Of a DNA stretch of 10,353 nt, positions 1-7,230 are shown piece after piece. Made by a program: the position numbers and the translations under genes. The stretch is from Candidatus Fermentibacterales bacterium. GTDB taxonomy: Bacteria > Fermentibacterota > Fermentibacteria > Fermentibacterales > JAFGKQ01. Under the pieces are notes generated by a model. The model saw only the letters and a list, made by a program, of their open reading frames with translations, made no database searches and was not told where the DNA came from. Each line of letters opens with the position of its first letter. The stretch's first letter is position 1. The stretch lies in contig JAFGKQ010000211.1 of NCBI GenBank assembly GCA_016928495.1, positions 1 to 10,353 of the forward strand. Reading direction: 5' to 3'.

Positions 1-507
1 AGGCGTGCCCTGCGCTACCAGGGCAAGGGCTGCCTGACCGCCGTGGAGAACGTTCAGGAGTACATCTCCCGGGCCTTCGAGGGAAGAGACCCTTCGCGCA
101 TGACCCTTCGCGAGATCGACGGCACGCTCCTGGCACTGGAGCGGACCCTGGCCGTTCGCAGGGGCAAGCTCCCGGCGGATGCCGATCATGACCGGTGCGT
201 GGCGGTGATGCAGCGCAAGCAGAATCTCGGGATGAACGCCGTGCTGTCCGTGTCGCTCTCCCTGGCCCGCGCGGTTGCCAGCGTTAGCGGCATGGAGCTC
301 TACGAGCTCCTGAGAGAGGAGATGCTAGGGCTGATGGACAGGCTCGCCGCCGATTGCGGTATCGAGATAGCCGGAAGCGGGCTCCCGGACTACGTCGGCG
401 CGCTGCGACTGTGCGCCGCGGTCCTGGATGAGAGAGGGACTCCCCTGTACCAGGCTCTCAGGCGGATCTCGGGAATCTACGATCCCGAGAGCCCGTCGCG
501 TGGCTGA
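1..507 (+). CDS. Enolase N-terminal-domain-like protein, 5' end outside window, no catalytic barrel
   Basis: The reading frame is open from the window edge, so the true start lies upstream. The first visible residues (GKGCLTAVENVQEYI) match the enolase signature GKG.LKAVENVNE.I, followed by an ID..L..L stretch and then LGMNAVLSVSLSLARAVA...G.ELYELL, which matches enolase LGANAILGVSLAVAKAAA...G.PLY.YL. These are the second half of the enolase N-terminal capping domain. Between the two motifs there is an extra charged segment compared with normal enolase. True enolase then continues into a barrel of about 290 residues carrying the Mg ligands and the catalytic Lys/Glu/His; here the protein ends about 65 residues after the ELYELL motif, in a tail that repeats a TPLYQAL phrase. 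It cannot therefore be a normal 2-phosphoglycerate dehydratase. The next gene starts inside its last codons, which implies coupled translation. A non-catalytic partner or regulatory subunit is my inference. Confidence 0.82.
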   Translation, partial: RRALRYQGKGCLTAVENVQEYISRAFEGRDPSRMTLREIDGTLLALERTLAVRRGKLPADADHDRCVAVMQRKQNLGMNAVLSVSLSLARAVASVSGMELYELLREEMLGLMDRLAADCGIEIAGSGLPDYVGALRLCAAVLDERGTPLYQALRRISGIYDPESPSRG

Positions 508-3500
508 TACGGTGCTCTCACACCCGTTCGGCGGATCGCGCATCACTCCGCAGCTCGACGAGCTCCTGGACACGGATCTCGGAGACAGGCTCCTCGATCT
601 GCACAGGGCGCTTCGGGAGGCCTTCGTCCTGGGCTCCGACGAGAGGGCTCGGCGCGATGCGGTGCATCTCTACGTCGGGCTCAAGAGCGAGGTGGCCAGG
701 AGGACCGGGCACTTTGGCATAGTCAACAACAGGGTCTATGGAGCCGGGCGTGATCTCGTCGTGCCCTACCTGGTGGGCGACACGCTGGTCGTCCTCCGTG
801 AGGGGGATGACGGGACGAGGCCCCTGGGCGTGAGCTATCCCCCTCGGGGGACCATCTTCACCGATTCCCTCCTCGAGAGGGAGGCCGGCTTCCGTGGCGA
901 GGTCATAGATCTCGAGCCGAGGATCTTCGTCTTCGATGCCGAGCAGGCCCAGGATGTCAGCATCACCAGGATCAGGGATCTCGCCGGGCTTCTCCAGCGA
1001 GTCAACGAGACCACTAACCGCAACGAGGCCGTCTACTTCCTGAGGTTCATGGTTGCACGGCTCTGCAATCCGGCCTTCGAGGCGCTCGTGGGTGCCAAGA
1101 ACCTCAAGCCGGAGGTCCGTCATCTGACGATGGAGCTGGTCAGGTTCCTCGACAATCCGCTGGCCAGAAGGATCCCGCTGCTGGTAAGACTGCTGGTGAG
1201 GAACATCTCCGGTCTCGTGATGAGGCCGAACCACATAGACCGGCTCTGGAACGATACCATAGACCTCGCGGAGATCCACGTTCCAGGAAGCGGGATCGTG
1301 AACGAGCTGCGCAGAAGCACCCATCACGCCCTCGGCAAGCGGTCTCTGATGCTGGCCCGGGCCTATCTCGATTTCCTGGAGAACGGCAATCTCCGGGAGC
1401 TGCAGGACCTGGGGTATGACGCGCCTCCCTCGCAGGCCGACCTGAAGGCGCGCAGCAGCGAGGAGGCGGTCGCGATCCTATCCCGCGTCGTGGGGGATCT
1501 GGAGAGCCTTCTGGGCACGACCGAGGTGCTGTCCAGGATCCGCGAGTGGCAGGCGGAGTACGAGGATGCTCTGCTCAGATGCGAGTTCGGACGCAGTCTC
1601 TACGAGGAGATGGCCGAGGTGCTAACCGGGCTTCGCAGGGTCAACCGCTGGGCCTGCCTGCACCACCTCCGCATCCTCAGGAGGAAGGGGGAGTCCGTCA
1701 GCTGGCCCACGCAGCTGCGAGAGAGCTTTCTCGAGGGAGTCGCGTCTCTCATGGAGGCCTCTGCCGATCAGCCGTCCACCGATGTGGAAGGACTGGCCGG
1801 CGCACTGGAGCGAGTAGTGAGGGATTTCGCGGAGGGTCTCAGGGAAGCCTATACCGCAGAGCTGTTCCCGCGTCTGGAGGCCGCCCTGTCATCCTACGAG
1901 GAGGGGCGCCACTTCGACGCTTTCTCCCAGCTCCGCGGGCTGCGCAAGTCGCTCTGGCATCTCATAGGACGGGGCGGCTTCACCGAGCAGAGGTACTTCC
2001 TCTATCAGCTCGACTGCCTGCTGGAGGAGATGGGGTACCTCGCTCTCACGCACGTCTCCACCGAGTTCGAGGAATCGGGCATGGACCTGCCCCGCTGCCT
2101 GGAGATCATCGGGATGTCCGTGCGCAACCTGGCCTTCGACGGGAAGTACTCGAGGGAGCTGCTCGACCTGGCCGGTATGCTCACGCGGCCATCCCGCTCC
2201 TACGCAGAGGCAACCGATCTTCTCGAGTACATACAGAAGAACTACCACAAGATCGTGCAGCGAGTGACCTCGCCCTACGAGAAGATGCGTGACAGGCTGG
2301 GGCTGGACGAGGAGGAGCTGCTGGTCATTCTCGGGAACATGAAGCGCTACATGCACGACCTGAACAGCATGGTCCACTTCTCGGACATGGCCCGGGCCTT
2401 CATCCTCGAGGAGGCTCCCGAGTCCTTCCGGCCGGTAACCCCCGGTGCGGCCCGGATCGACGCCGAGGACTTCCCGATCGTGCACCTCTCGCACCCCGAG
2501 GGGATAGGCTCGCTCGTGGAGAGCAGCGGCGAGGACGGCTGGTCGCTCAGGGAGGCATACGGGGGCAAGGGAACGGGCCTCGTGTACATCAGCCATCTTC
2601 ACATCCCGACCCGTGACGGCTTCGTGCTCCCTACCTGCATTGCCAGGTCCGGCAGGCACAGGAGCGATCCTCAGTGGCTCAGGGAGAGGGTGCTGGAGCA
2701 CCTCTTCCTCCTGCAGGAGGACATTGCCGGGAGGTCGGGCAGACCCAAGCGGTGCGGAGACGTCGAGGATCCTCTGCTGCTCGCAGTCAGGGGAGGCTCC
2801 GTCTTCTCCATGCCCGGCATCATCCCCACGGCCATCTTCGTGGGCATGAACGACGACATTGCCGAGAGCCTGGCCCGGGACGACCCCTGGCATGCCTACG
2901 ATTCCTACCGGCGCTTCCTGGCATCGCTCGCCAAGACCCTCTGGGGGATCGACTTCGAGGAGTTCGACCTGGTGGAGGCGGCCAAGCGCAAGTACGGGGT
3001 CGCCTACAAGACCGAGCTGCCTTGGGAGGGCATGCGGGAGGTCGCGAGAAGCTCCAGGTACATCCTCGGCGACATGGGGCACGGCGACGAGCTGGAGGCG
3101 CTCCTGGCCGATCCTGTCGAGCAGGTCGTGGCAGCCGTCACCGCCGTGTACGAATCCTGGGACCGCGAGATGCCCCGGAGGTATCGAGCCATCAAGAGCG
3201 TGTGCGACACATGGAACACCGCTGTCATCGTGCAGGAGATGGCTTCAGGCAATCGCCAGACCGAAGAGGTCAGGGACGGCATGGACGAGACGCGGGCCTC
3301 GCTGACCGGCGTGATACCTCACACCAGGCTGACCGACAGGGGAATCAGGCTGTTCGCCGGGGAGATCAAGTTCTCCGCCTCCGGAGATGACCTGGTCGGG
3401 GGAATGACACGCCCGACCTCGTTCCGGACCATGCGGGAGCTCAACACGCTCATGCCCATGCTCAACAGGAGGCTCAGGCACACCGTTGCCAAGCTCAGGA

Positions 3501-4045
3501 GGTTCCAGGGAACCGACCAGGAGATCGAGTTCACGGTCGAGAGGGGTGTTCTGAGCGTTCTCCAGTCGAGATCGGCGGAGATGGCCTCGGACAAGAACCT
3601 GGCCAGCTTCGCCGACCCCGGGCCCGAGGCCACCAAGGGAATAGGCATCAGGGGAGGGGCCTTCAGAGGGCTCGCAGCCTTCGACGACGAGGATTTGCTG
3701 GAGCTCTCGGGGTCAGTCCTCGCCGACCGGGATGACGTGGACGGAGTGCTGATGGTAGTGGAGAACCCTTCTCCCGATGACATACCCATGATCCTGCAGG
3801 CCGGAGGGCTGCTGACGGTGAGGGGCGGCTCCAGCTCCCATGCCGCTGTGGCCATAAACGGTATCGACAAGAGCTACAGCGCGGTGCTCAGCGCTATCGG
3901 GCTCAGGGTGGACGCGGAGTGCCACAGAGCAGTGATACTCGGAGAGGACGGGAGCACCCGCCACAGGATAGAGAAGGGTGACCTGGTCTCGATCCAGGGC
4001 ACGAGCGGGGAAGTCTACATCGGAACCAGACCTCTCAGGTCCTGA
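500..4045 (+). CDS. PPDK/PEP-synthase-like ATP-grasp and phosphohistidine protein lacking the PEP/pyruvate barrel
   Basis: This 1181-residue protein starts, on my choice, at GTG 500, because that gives an 8-bp overlap with the upstream stop and a weak GAGAG eight bases upstream; GTG 512 is possible. Residues 1 to about 640 are mostly helical and contain no domain I recognise. Residues about 655-1030 are a PPDK-type ATP-grasp domain: GGKG at 688-691 (K690 matches the ATP-binding Lys), VRGG with R764 followed by SMPG and VGMND, the IEFTVE motif with E1010, and LQSR with R1024. Residues about 1040-1178 are the swivelling phosphohistidine domain, with LTVRGGSSSHAAV placing the phospho-acceptor at H1114 and a final GD.VSI.G..GEVYIG. 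PPDK and PEP synthase continue with a PEP/pyruvate barrel; this one stops. It probably takes phosphate from ATP onto H1114 and passes it to an unknown acceptor, as rifampin phosphotransferase and the glucan dikinases do with other substrates. The acceptor site could lie in the N-terminal region or in a partner protein. The acceptor is unknown. Confidence 0.85.
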   Translation: MADTVLSHPFGGSRITPQLDELLDTDLGDRLLDLHRALREAFVLGSDERARRDAVHLYVGLKSEVARRTGHFGIVNNRVYGAGRDLVVPYLVGDTLVVLREGDDGTRPLGVSYPPRGTIFTDSLLEREAGFRGEVIDLEPRIFVFDAEQAQDVSITRIRDLAGLLQRVNETTNRNEAVYFLRFMVARLCNPAFEALVGAKNLKPEVRHLTMELVRFLDNPLARRIPLLVRLLVRNISGLVMRPNHIDRLWNDTIDLAEIHVPGSGIVNELRRSTHHALGKRSLMLARAYLDFLENGNLRELQDLGYDAPPSQADLKARSSEEAVAILSRVVGDLESLLGTTEVLSRIREWQAEYEDALLRCEFGRSLYEEMAEVLTGLRRVNRWACLHHLRILRRKGESVSWPTQLRESFLEGVASLMEASADQPSTDVEGLAGALERVVRDFAEGLREAYTAELFPRLEAALSSYEEGRHFDAFSQLRGLRKSLWHLIGRGGFTEQRYFLYQLDCLLEEMGYLALTHVSTEFEESGMDLPRCLEIIGMSVRNLAFDGKYSRELLDLAGMLTRPSRSYAEATDLLEYIQKNYHKIVQRVTSPYEKMRDRLGLDEEELLVILGNMKRYMHDLNSMVHFSDMARAFILEEAPESFRPVTPGAARIDAEDFPIVHLSHPEGIGSLVESSGEDGWSLREAYGGKGTGLVYISHLHIPTRDGFVLPTCIARSGRHRSDPQWLRERVLEHLFLLQEDIAGRSGRPKRCGDVEDPLLLAVRGGSVFSMPGIIPTAIFVGMNDDIAESLARDDPWHAYDSYRRFLASLAKTLWGIDFEEFDLVEAAKRKYGVAYKTELPWEGMREVARSSRYILGDMGHGDELEALLADPVEQVVAAVTAVYESWDREMPRRYRAIKSVCDTWNTAVIVQEMASGNRQTEEVRDGMDETRASLTGVIPHTRLTDRGIRLFAGEIKFSASGDDLVGGMTRPTSFRTMRELNTLMPMLNRRLRHTVAKLRRFQGTDQEIEFTVERGVLSVLQSRSAEMASDKNLASFADPGPEATKGIGIRGGAFRGLAAFDDEDLLELSGSVLADRDDVDGVLMVVENPSPDDIPMILQAGGLLTVRGGSSSHAAVAINGIDKSYSAVLSAIGLRVDAECHRAVILGEDGSTRHRIEKGDLVSIQGTSGEVYIGTRPLRS

Positions 4046-4063
4046 CTCCGCTCGCTCGCCTGC

Positions 4064-4885
4064 CTAGTCCCCTGGCCAGCGCTCCAGCCTGTCGCGAATC
4101 TGCGTGTAGACCTCGCGCCTCCTGGCGACGTTGTAGTACTCCGCGGCCCGGGCGCCCCCGTAGACGTTGGCTCCGTAGAACGAGAAGGTGAGCCAGCCCA
4201 TGAGCATGCTGGTCGAGAGGTTGTCCTCATCTACGGCCGCGTATAGCAGGGCGCCGGCTGCTGCCGTCATCCCGAACGCCATCAGGCCGTCCTTGACATG
4301 ACCGCAGATCATCTGCCCGGAGCCTGGCAGGATCGCGCTGGCAAGACCGCACCAGAACGGGCTCCTGCCGGGTAGTCGGTCTCCGCGGGCCGCAATCCCG
4401 CGCAGCTCCCCGGCGAGCTGCCCCCTCGACCCGGGCCATTCCTCCTCCAGCTCGCCGAGGCCCTCTACGGCGAGACTCCATTCACGGTCGTACACGGGCG
4501 TGAGAGCGCCGAGAAGCTCTGCCCGGAAGACCAGGTCCTCGCCGGTTGCGGTGCGTGCGGCCTCTTCGTAGAGCTCGATGGAACGTCCGTGGAAACCCAG
4601 GTCGGCGTATACCGCGCCCGCCCCCATGGCTGCCAGAGCCCTGGAGTCCGGGTCCTGTAGCCGGGACTCGAGCAGGGAGTAGAGAGTGAGAGACTCCTGG
4701 TAGCGACCAAGCGCGTGCAGGCAGCGTGCCAGCCGGAGAGCCTCCTCTGGCTGGCCCAGGGTGTCGCCGCTCTCGTAGAGCACTCTCGAGTACTCAAGTG
4801 CGGCCAGCCCGTAGTCTCCGCCATCATAGAGGGCGTCGGCGAAACTGAGAGTGAGCGTCAGAAGGGCAGCAGCAGGCAGTCCCAT
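4064..4885 (-). CDS. Secreted TPR-like protein with C-terminal PGSGQ-type membrane domain
   Basis: The protein is 273 residues. The ATG at 4885 is supported by GGAAGG nine bases upstream and by a short hydrophobic leader (residues 1-18, ending ADA) that looks like a signal peptide. Residues about 19-150 are alanine- and leucine-rich helical pairs typical of TPR repeats (for example a Y..GDYGLAALEYSRVLY unit and RSIELYEEAARTA). After a linker, residues about 176-245 hold a SAILPGSGQM.CG..KDGLMAF motif and about three hydrophobic segments (around 176-190, 201-218 and 225-242). This pattern recurs in small bacterial membrane domains described by the motif PG.GQ.Y.G (DUF5683/TM2-like); the exact family assignment is inference. 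Its start lies inside the upstream YidD-like gene (28-bp overlap), so the two are probably co-translated and act together at the envelope. Its stop is 18 bp from the stop of the convergent dikinase-like gene. Confidence 0.72.
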   Translation of the reverse strand: MGLPAAALLTLTLSFADALYDGGDYGLAALEYSRVLYESGDTLGQPEEALRLARCLHALGRYQESLTLYSLLESRLQDPDSRALAAMGAGAVYADLGFHGRSIELYEEAARTATGEDLVFRAELLGALTPVYDREWSLAVEGLGELEEEWPGSRGQLAGELRGIAARGDRLPGRSPFWCGLASAILPGSGQMICGHVKDGLMAFGMTAAAGALLYAAVDEDNLSTSMLMGWLTFSFYGANVYGGARAAEYYNVARRREVYTQIRDRLERWPGD

Positions 4886-5340
4886 GGCTCGAGGCCTTCC
4901 ATGATGTGAACCGGATCGCTCAGCCGCGACCCGGCCGGCTCGTAGTAGTCCTGCTCCCTGGCCGAGGCATGACACCTGGTCCATCTCTCCAGAGCCATGA
5001 TCACTCCGACCACCGGACCGTATTCCGAGATAGCGAGTTGCCCGTAGATGGAGCAGGAGGGGTAGAAGTTGCATCTGCGCGCGAGGAGATCCCTCGCGAG
5101 GAGCCTGTACTCGAAGAGCAGCGCGTCCGCAGCTCCCGGAACTGCCGGGACGGGATCGGTGGCGGGGAGCGATACGGGCTCCCATGCGCACGACAGAGAC
5201 AGGAAGAGAATGACAGCCGCCAACACGAGCCCCCCGAAGAACCGTTGCCCCGATATCCTAGACTCGAGGGAAGCCGGCCGCAACTCGCCCTTGGTCCGCA
5301 GGGTCTGCTCCGGGTTGATCGGGAGTCCTCCGGGTCTCAT
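4858..5340 (-). CDS. YidD-family protein with an added N-terminal signal or anchor
   Basis: The protein is 160 residues. Residues about 75-125 contain the YidD (membrane protein insertion efficiency factor) signature: C90-NFYPSC96-S.Y, then a G..(V)G..MAL.RW.RC123-H, preserving the three family cysteines. Ordinary YidD proteins are about 70-100 residues, associate with the inner face of the cytoplasmic membrane, assist YidC/Sec insertion, and sit beside rpmH-rnpA-yidC. This copy has about 70 extra N-terminal residues, with a basic stretch, a hydrophobic segment at about 36-50 and a Cys at 51 (LSLSC), which could be a membrane anchor or an atypical lipoprotein signal. The residue at -3 is Ser, not the usual Leu, so lipidation is doubtful. 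Either reading would put the YidD domain outside the cytoplasm. No Shine-Dalgarno site is visible before ATG 5340, so the start is less certain than the domain. The neighbour is a secreted TPR protein, not yidC, which suggests a paralogue with a specialised envelope role. Confidence 0.78.
   Translation of the reverse strand: MRPGGLPINPEQTLRTKGELRPASLESRISGQRFFGGLVLAAVILFLSLSCAWEPVSLPATDPVPAVPGAADALLFEYRLLARDLLARRCNFYPSCSIYGQLAISEYGPVVGVIMALERWTRCHASAREQDYYEPAGSRLSDPVHIMEGLEPWDCLLLPF
4895..4900 (-). promoter_or_regulatory. Ribosome binding site GGAAGG of the TPR-like gene
   Basis: On the minus strand GGAAGG lies nine bases before ATG 4885, inside the end of the YidD-like gene. It decides the start of the TPR-like protein against a much longer open frame reaching back to 5191, whose N-terminal part is only the out-of-frame reading of the YidD gene. 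Confidence 0.55.
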
Positions 5341-5396
5341 ATTGGCGCGGAGCCATACGGCCTCTGGACACCCAGGCCCCTGACGAGGGAGAGCAC
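5341..5396. promoter_or_regulatory. Divergent intergenic region between the YidD-like and barrel genes
   Basis: The two neighbouring genes are transcribed away from each other, so promoters for both directions must lie in this 56-bp gap or just inside the gene starts. I could not identify a clear -35/-10 pair or an operator in it; the region is GC-rich. The call rests only on gene orientation. Confidence 0.3.
5385..5391 (+). promoter_or_regulatory. Ribosome binding site GAGGGAG before a TTG start
   Basis: A GAGGGAG purine run sits five bases before TTG 5397. The TTG is followed directly by a good signal peptide, and the first in-frame internal Met is not until residue 94, so this site fixes an unusual TTG start codon. 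Confidence 0.6.
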
Positions 5397-7193
5397 TTGG
5401 ACCTTCGAGCAGTTACACTCACGCTTGCGCTGATCCTCCTGGCCGGGCTCTCGACCTGTCTGGCGCAGGGAGGCGAGGAAGACATAGACAGCCTCTGGGG
5501 CGAGGAGGACTCCGAAGGCCACCACTACTGGACTGGTCCCGAGACGGGCCCCGCCACACCATCTGCGGCGGTTCTGGTCCCGGACGCGGGCACCGTCTGG
5601 GAGCACGGGCAGACCGGCGTGAGCATCGAGTGGAGCGGTCTGGAGGATGTCCGGATAAGGATAGAGCTCCTCCGGATGGGCGAGAAGGTGGCCGACATCG
5701 CTCCCTGGGAGCAGGGCACGGGCAGTTTCACGAGGACAGCTCCCGTTGCCGAGGCCTGGGGCAGCGGCGGCCACTTCCGGGTGAGGGTTGTCAGCGAGGA
5801 TGGCGATTCGATAACCAGTGAGGAGTTCAGGATACTCGCCCCGTTCACCGTGATCGAGCCTGACGAGGGATCGAGATGGGCCTTCTTCGAAGAAGGTGCC
5901 ACGGTCTCCTGGACGAGGATCGACGGGGCCGAGGTCATGCTGGAGCTCTGCGATCCCCGCGACTCCTCGGTGGTCGCCGCGATCTCCGGCTGGGTCCCGA
6001 ACGACGGGAGCCTGGAGCTGCCCTCGGTCTCGCCCGACTGGGGAGGGGAGGGCGCATACCTCCTCAGGATCACGGATGACCTCGGCAACTCCAACTACAG
6101 TGATTCGTTCACCATCGATGGCATAAGGATCGATTCCCCGGGGCCGGGCTTCGAGTGGGAGATCGGCGGCCCCGTTCCCCGGATCGCATGGAAGTGCCTT
6201 GGCACGATCGTGAACATCGAGCTCTGGGAAGAGGACGGGCTCGAGCCCCTTGCGGTCCTCGCGGAGTGGGTGCCCAACTCGGGCGCCTGGCAGGTGGTCC
6301 TCCCGGCAAGCGGGGAATGCCTGCCGGTGCAGGGCGGCAGCTATCTCATCCGCATTCGCAATGACCTCGGGCAGAGCGGGACAAGTGCCCGATTCGAGGC
6401 AGTCAACAGCGACGACACGCCCCTCGGGGCAATCCAGCTCACCGGAACCTGCGAGGGCTCTCTGGACCGTCCGGGCGATCTCGACTACCTGGTCCTCACG
6501 GGGGTCCCGGGGATGGTGAACAGGGTGGAGGCGGAGGCGGGGGGGCCGATCGGGATCTCCGTGCTGCTTGCAGCCACGCTCGACACCCTTGCCGAGTCCG
6601 GCACGTCCTCGGTGCAGTGGTACTCGGAGCGGGGCGGCGACTGCTTCGCCGTGTTGAGGTCATCAGGCGGGGCAGCTGCCGGCCCCTACCGCGCGACCCA
6701 CTCCTGGTCGAGGCCGGTCCAGCGCCACAGACCCTGGCGCGTGGCTCTGGTGTTCGGCGGCGCCGGCGGCGAGTTCGGTGAGATCGAGAGAGGTCACCTC
6801 GGCATCCGCTTCGGCTGGCTTCCGAGGAGGTTCCTCGAGGCGGGCCTCAGGCTGATGTACTGCACCGTGGACCCTGACATCTACTTCTTCAACCCCTGCT
6901 CCTCCATAGTCTATGCCGGCCCGTTCCTGGGGTTGCGCAGCAGGGAGTACTCGAGGTTCTCGGGCTTCGCCGGCCTGGGCTGGCTCTTCAGCCTCGATGC
7001 CGAGGACAGGATCCTCGCTCTCGACTACATGGACTACGAGAGCAAGCTCGACGGCGGCATCAGGCCCTACGCAGGCGTGGACTACAGGGTCCTGTCCAGC
7101 TGGCGGGGCGCTGCCCTTCACGCTCTGTTCCAGTACACCTTTGTTCCCGGAACGGCCGGAGAGGCCGATCTGGGCCTGGATGTCGCCTTCTGA
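5397..7193 (+). CDS. Secreted Ig-like repeat protein with C-terminal outer-membrane beta-barrel
   Basis: The protein is 598 residues with a TTG start backed by a strong ribosome binding site. Residues 1-24 form a signal peptide (hydrophobic core ALILLAGLS, then CLAQ). Three related beta units follow at about 57-147, 150-241 and 243-336, each with a P..G..W..G..V.I.W opening, a hydrophobic V.IEL strand, a W.P..G-type turn (WVPNDG, WVPNSG) and a Y.IRI..DLG..-type end. This resembles the Kre9/KNH-like Ig fold (PF10342-like). Residues about 343-437 (GT..GSLD.PGDLDY...) resemble a pre-peptidase C-terminal (PPC) beta domain. Residues about 446-598 alternate aromatic and hydrophobic strands (for example HLGIRFGWLPRRFLEAGLRL, YAGVDYRV) and end in VAF. 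A terminal Phe is the usual signal for BAM-assembled outer-membrane barrels, and the length suits about eight strands. The likely role is a surface or periplasmic binding or structural protein; the ligand is unknown. It is probably in an operon with the TIR gene 37 bp downstream. Confidence 0.72.
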   Translation: MDLRAVTLTLALILLAGLSTCLAQGGEEDIDSLWGEEDSEGHHYWTGPETGPATPSAAVLVPDAGTVWEHGQTGVSIEWSGLEDVRIRIELLRMGEKVADIAPWEQGTGSFTRTAPVAEAWGSGGHFRVRVVSEDGDSITSEEFRILAPFTVIEPDEGSRWAFFEEGATVSWTRIDGAEVMLELCDPRDSSVVAAISGWVPNDGSLELPSVSPDWGGEGAYLLRITDDLGNSNYSDSFTIDGIRIDSPGPGFEWEIGGPVPRIAWKCLGTIVNIELWEEDGLEPLAVLAEWVPNSGAWQVVLPASGECLPVQGGSYLIRIRNDLGQSGTSARFEAVNSDDTPLGAIQLTGTCEGSLDRPGDLDYLVLTGVPGMVNRVEAEAGGPIGISVLLAATLDTLAESGTSSVQWYSERGGDCFAVLRSSGGAAAGPYRATHSWSRPVQRHRPWRVALVFGGAGGEFGEIERGHLGIRFGWLPRRFLEAGLRLMYCTVDPDIYFFNPCSSIVYAGPFLGLRSREYSRFSGFAGLGWLFSLDAEDRILALDYMDYESKLDGGIRPYAGVDYRVLSSWRGAALHALFQYTFVPGTAGEADLGLDVAF

Positions 7194-7230
7194 TCCCGGC
7201 GTTCTCTCCGAAGGCCCTGGAACGTCCTGC

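Noticed and set aside
428-499. Upstream extension of the dikinase-like protein to ATG 428
   Set aside because: It would overlap the enolase-like gene by 80 bp, and the added residues are just its out-of-frame reading (Arg/Ser-rich). GTG 500 gives a typical coupled overlap.
1-507. Housekeeping enolase (eno)
   Set aside because: The gene ends without the barrel domain that carries the active site.
1889-3082. Long open frame on the minus strand (about 397 codons) opposite the dikinase-like gene
   Set aside because: It lies wholly opposite a gene with clear PPDK motifs, its translation is Pro/Gly/Glu/His-rich with no recognisable domain, and such antisense frames are common in GC-rich DNA.
4029-4041. 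GACCT-CTC-AGGTC inverted repeat at the end of the dikinase-like gene as a terminator
   Set aside because: The stem is only 5 bp with a 3-base loop, lies inside the coding sequence and has no T-run after it.
4886-5191. N-terminal extension of the TPR-like protein back to 5191
   Set aside because: The extra residues are Arg/Gly/Ser-rich, out of frame with the well-supported YidD motif on the same strand, and the signal peptide begins at 4885.
6913-7230. Upstream extension of the TIR-SUMF1 gene to 6913 or ATG 7180
   Set aside because: The extension overlaps the barrel gene and has low-complexity translation; the TIR fold starts right after ATG 7231.
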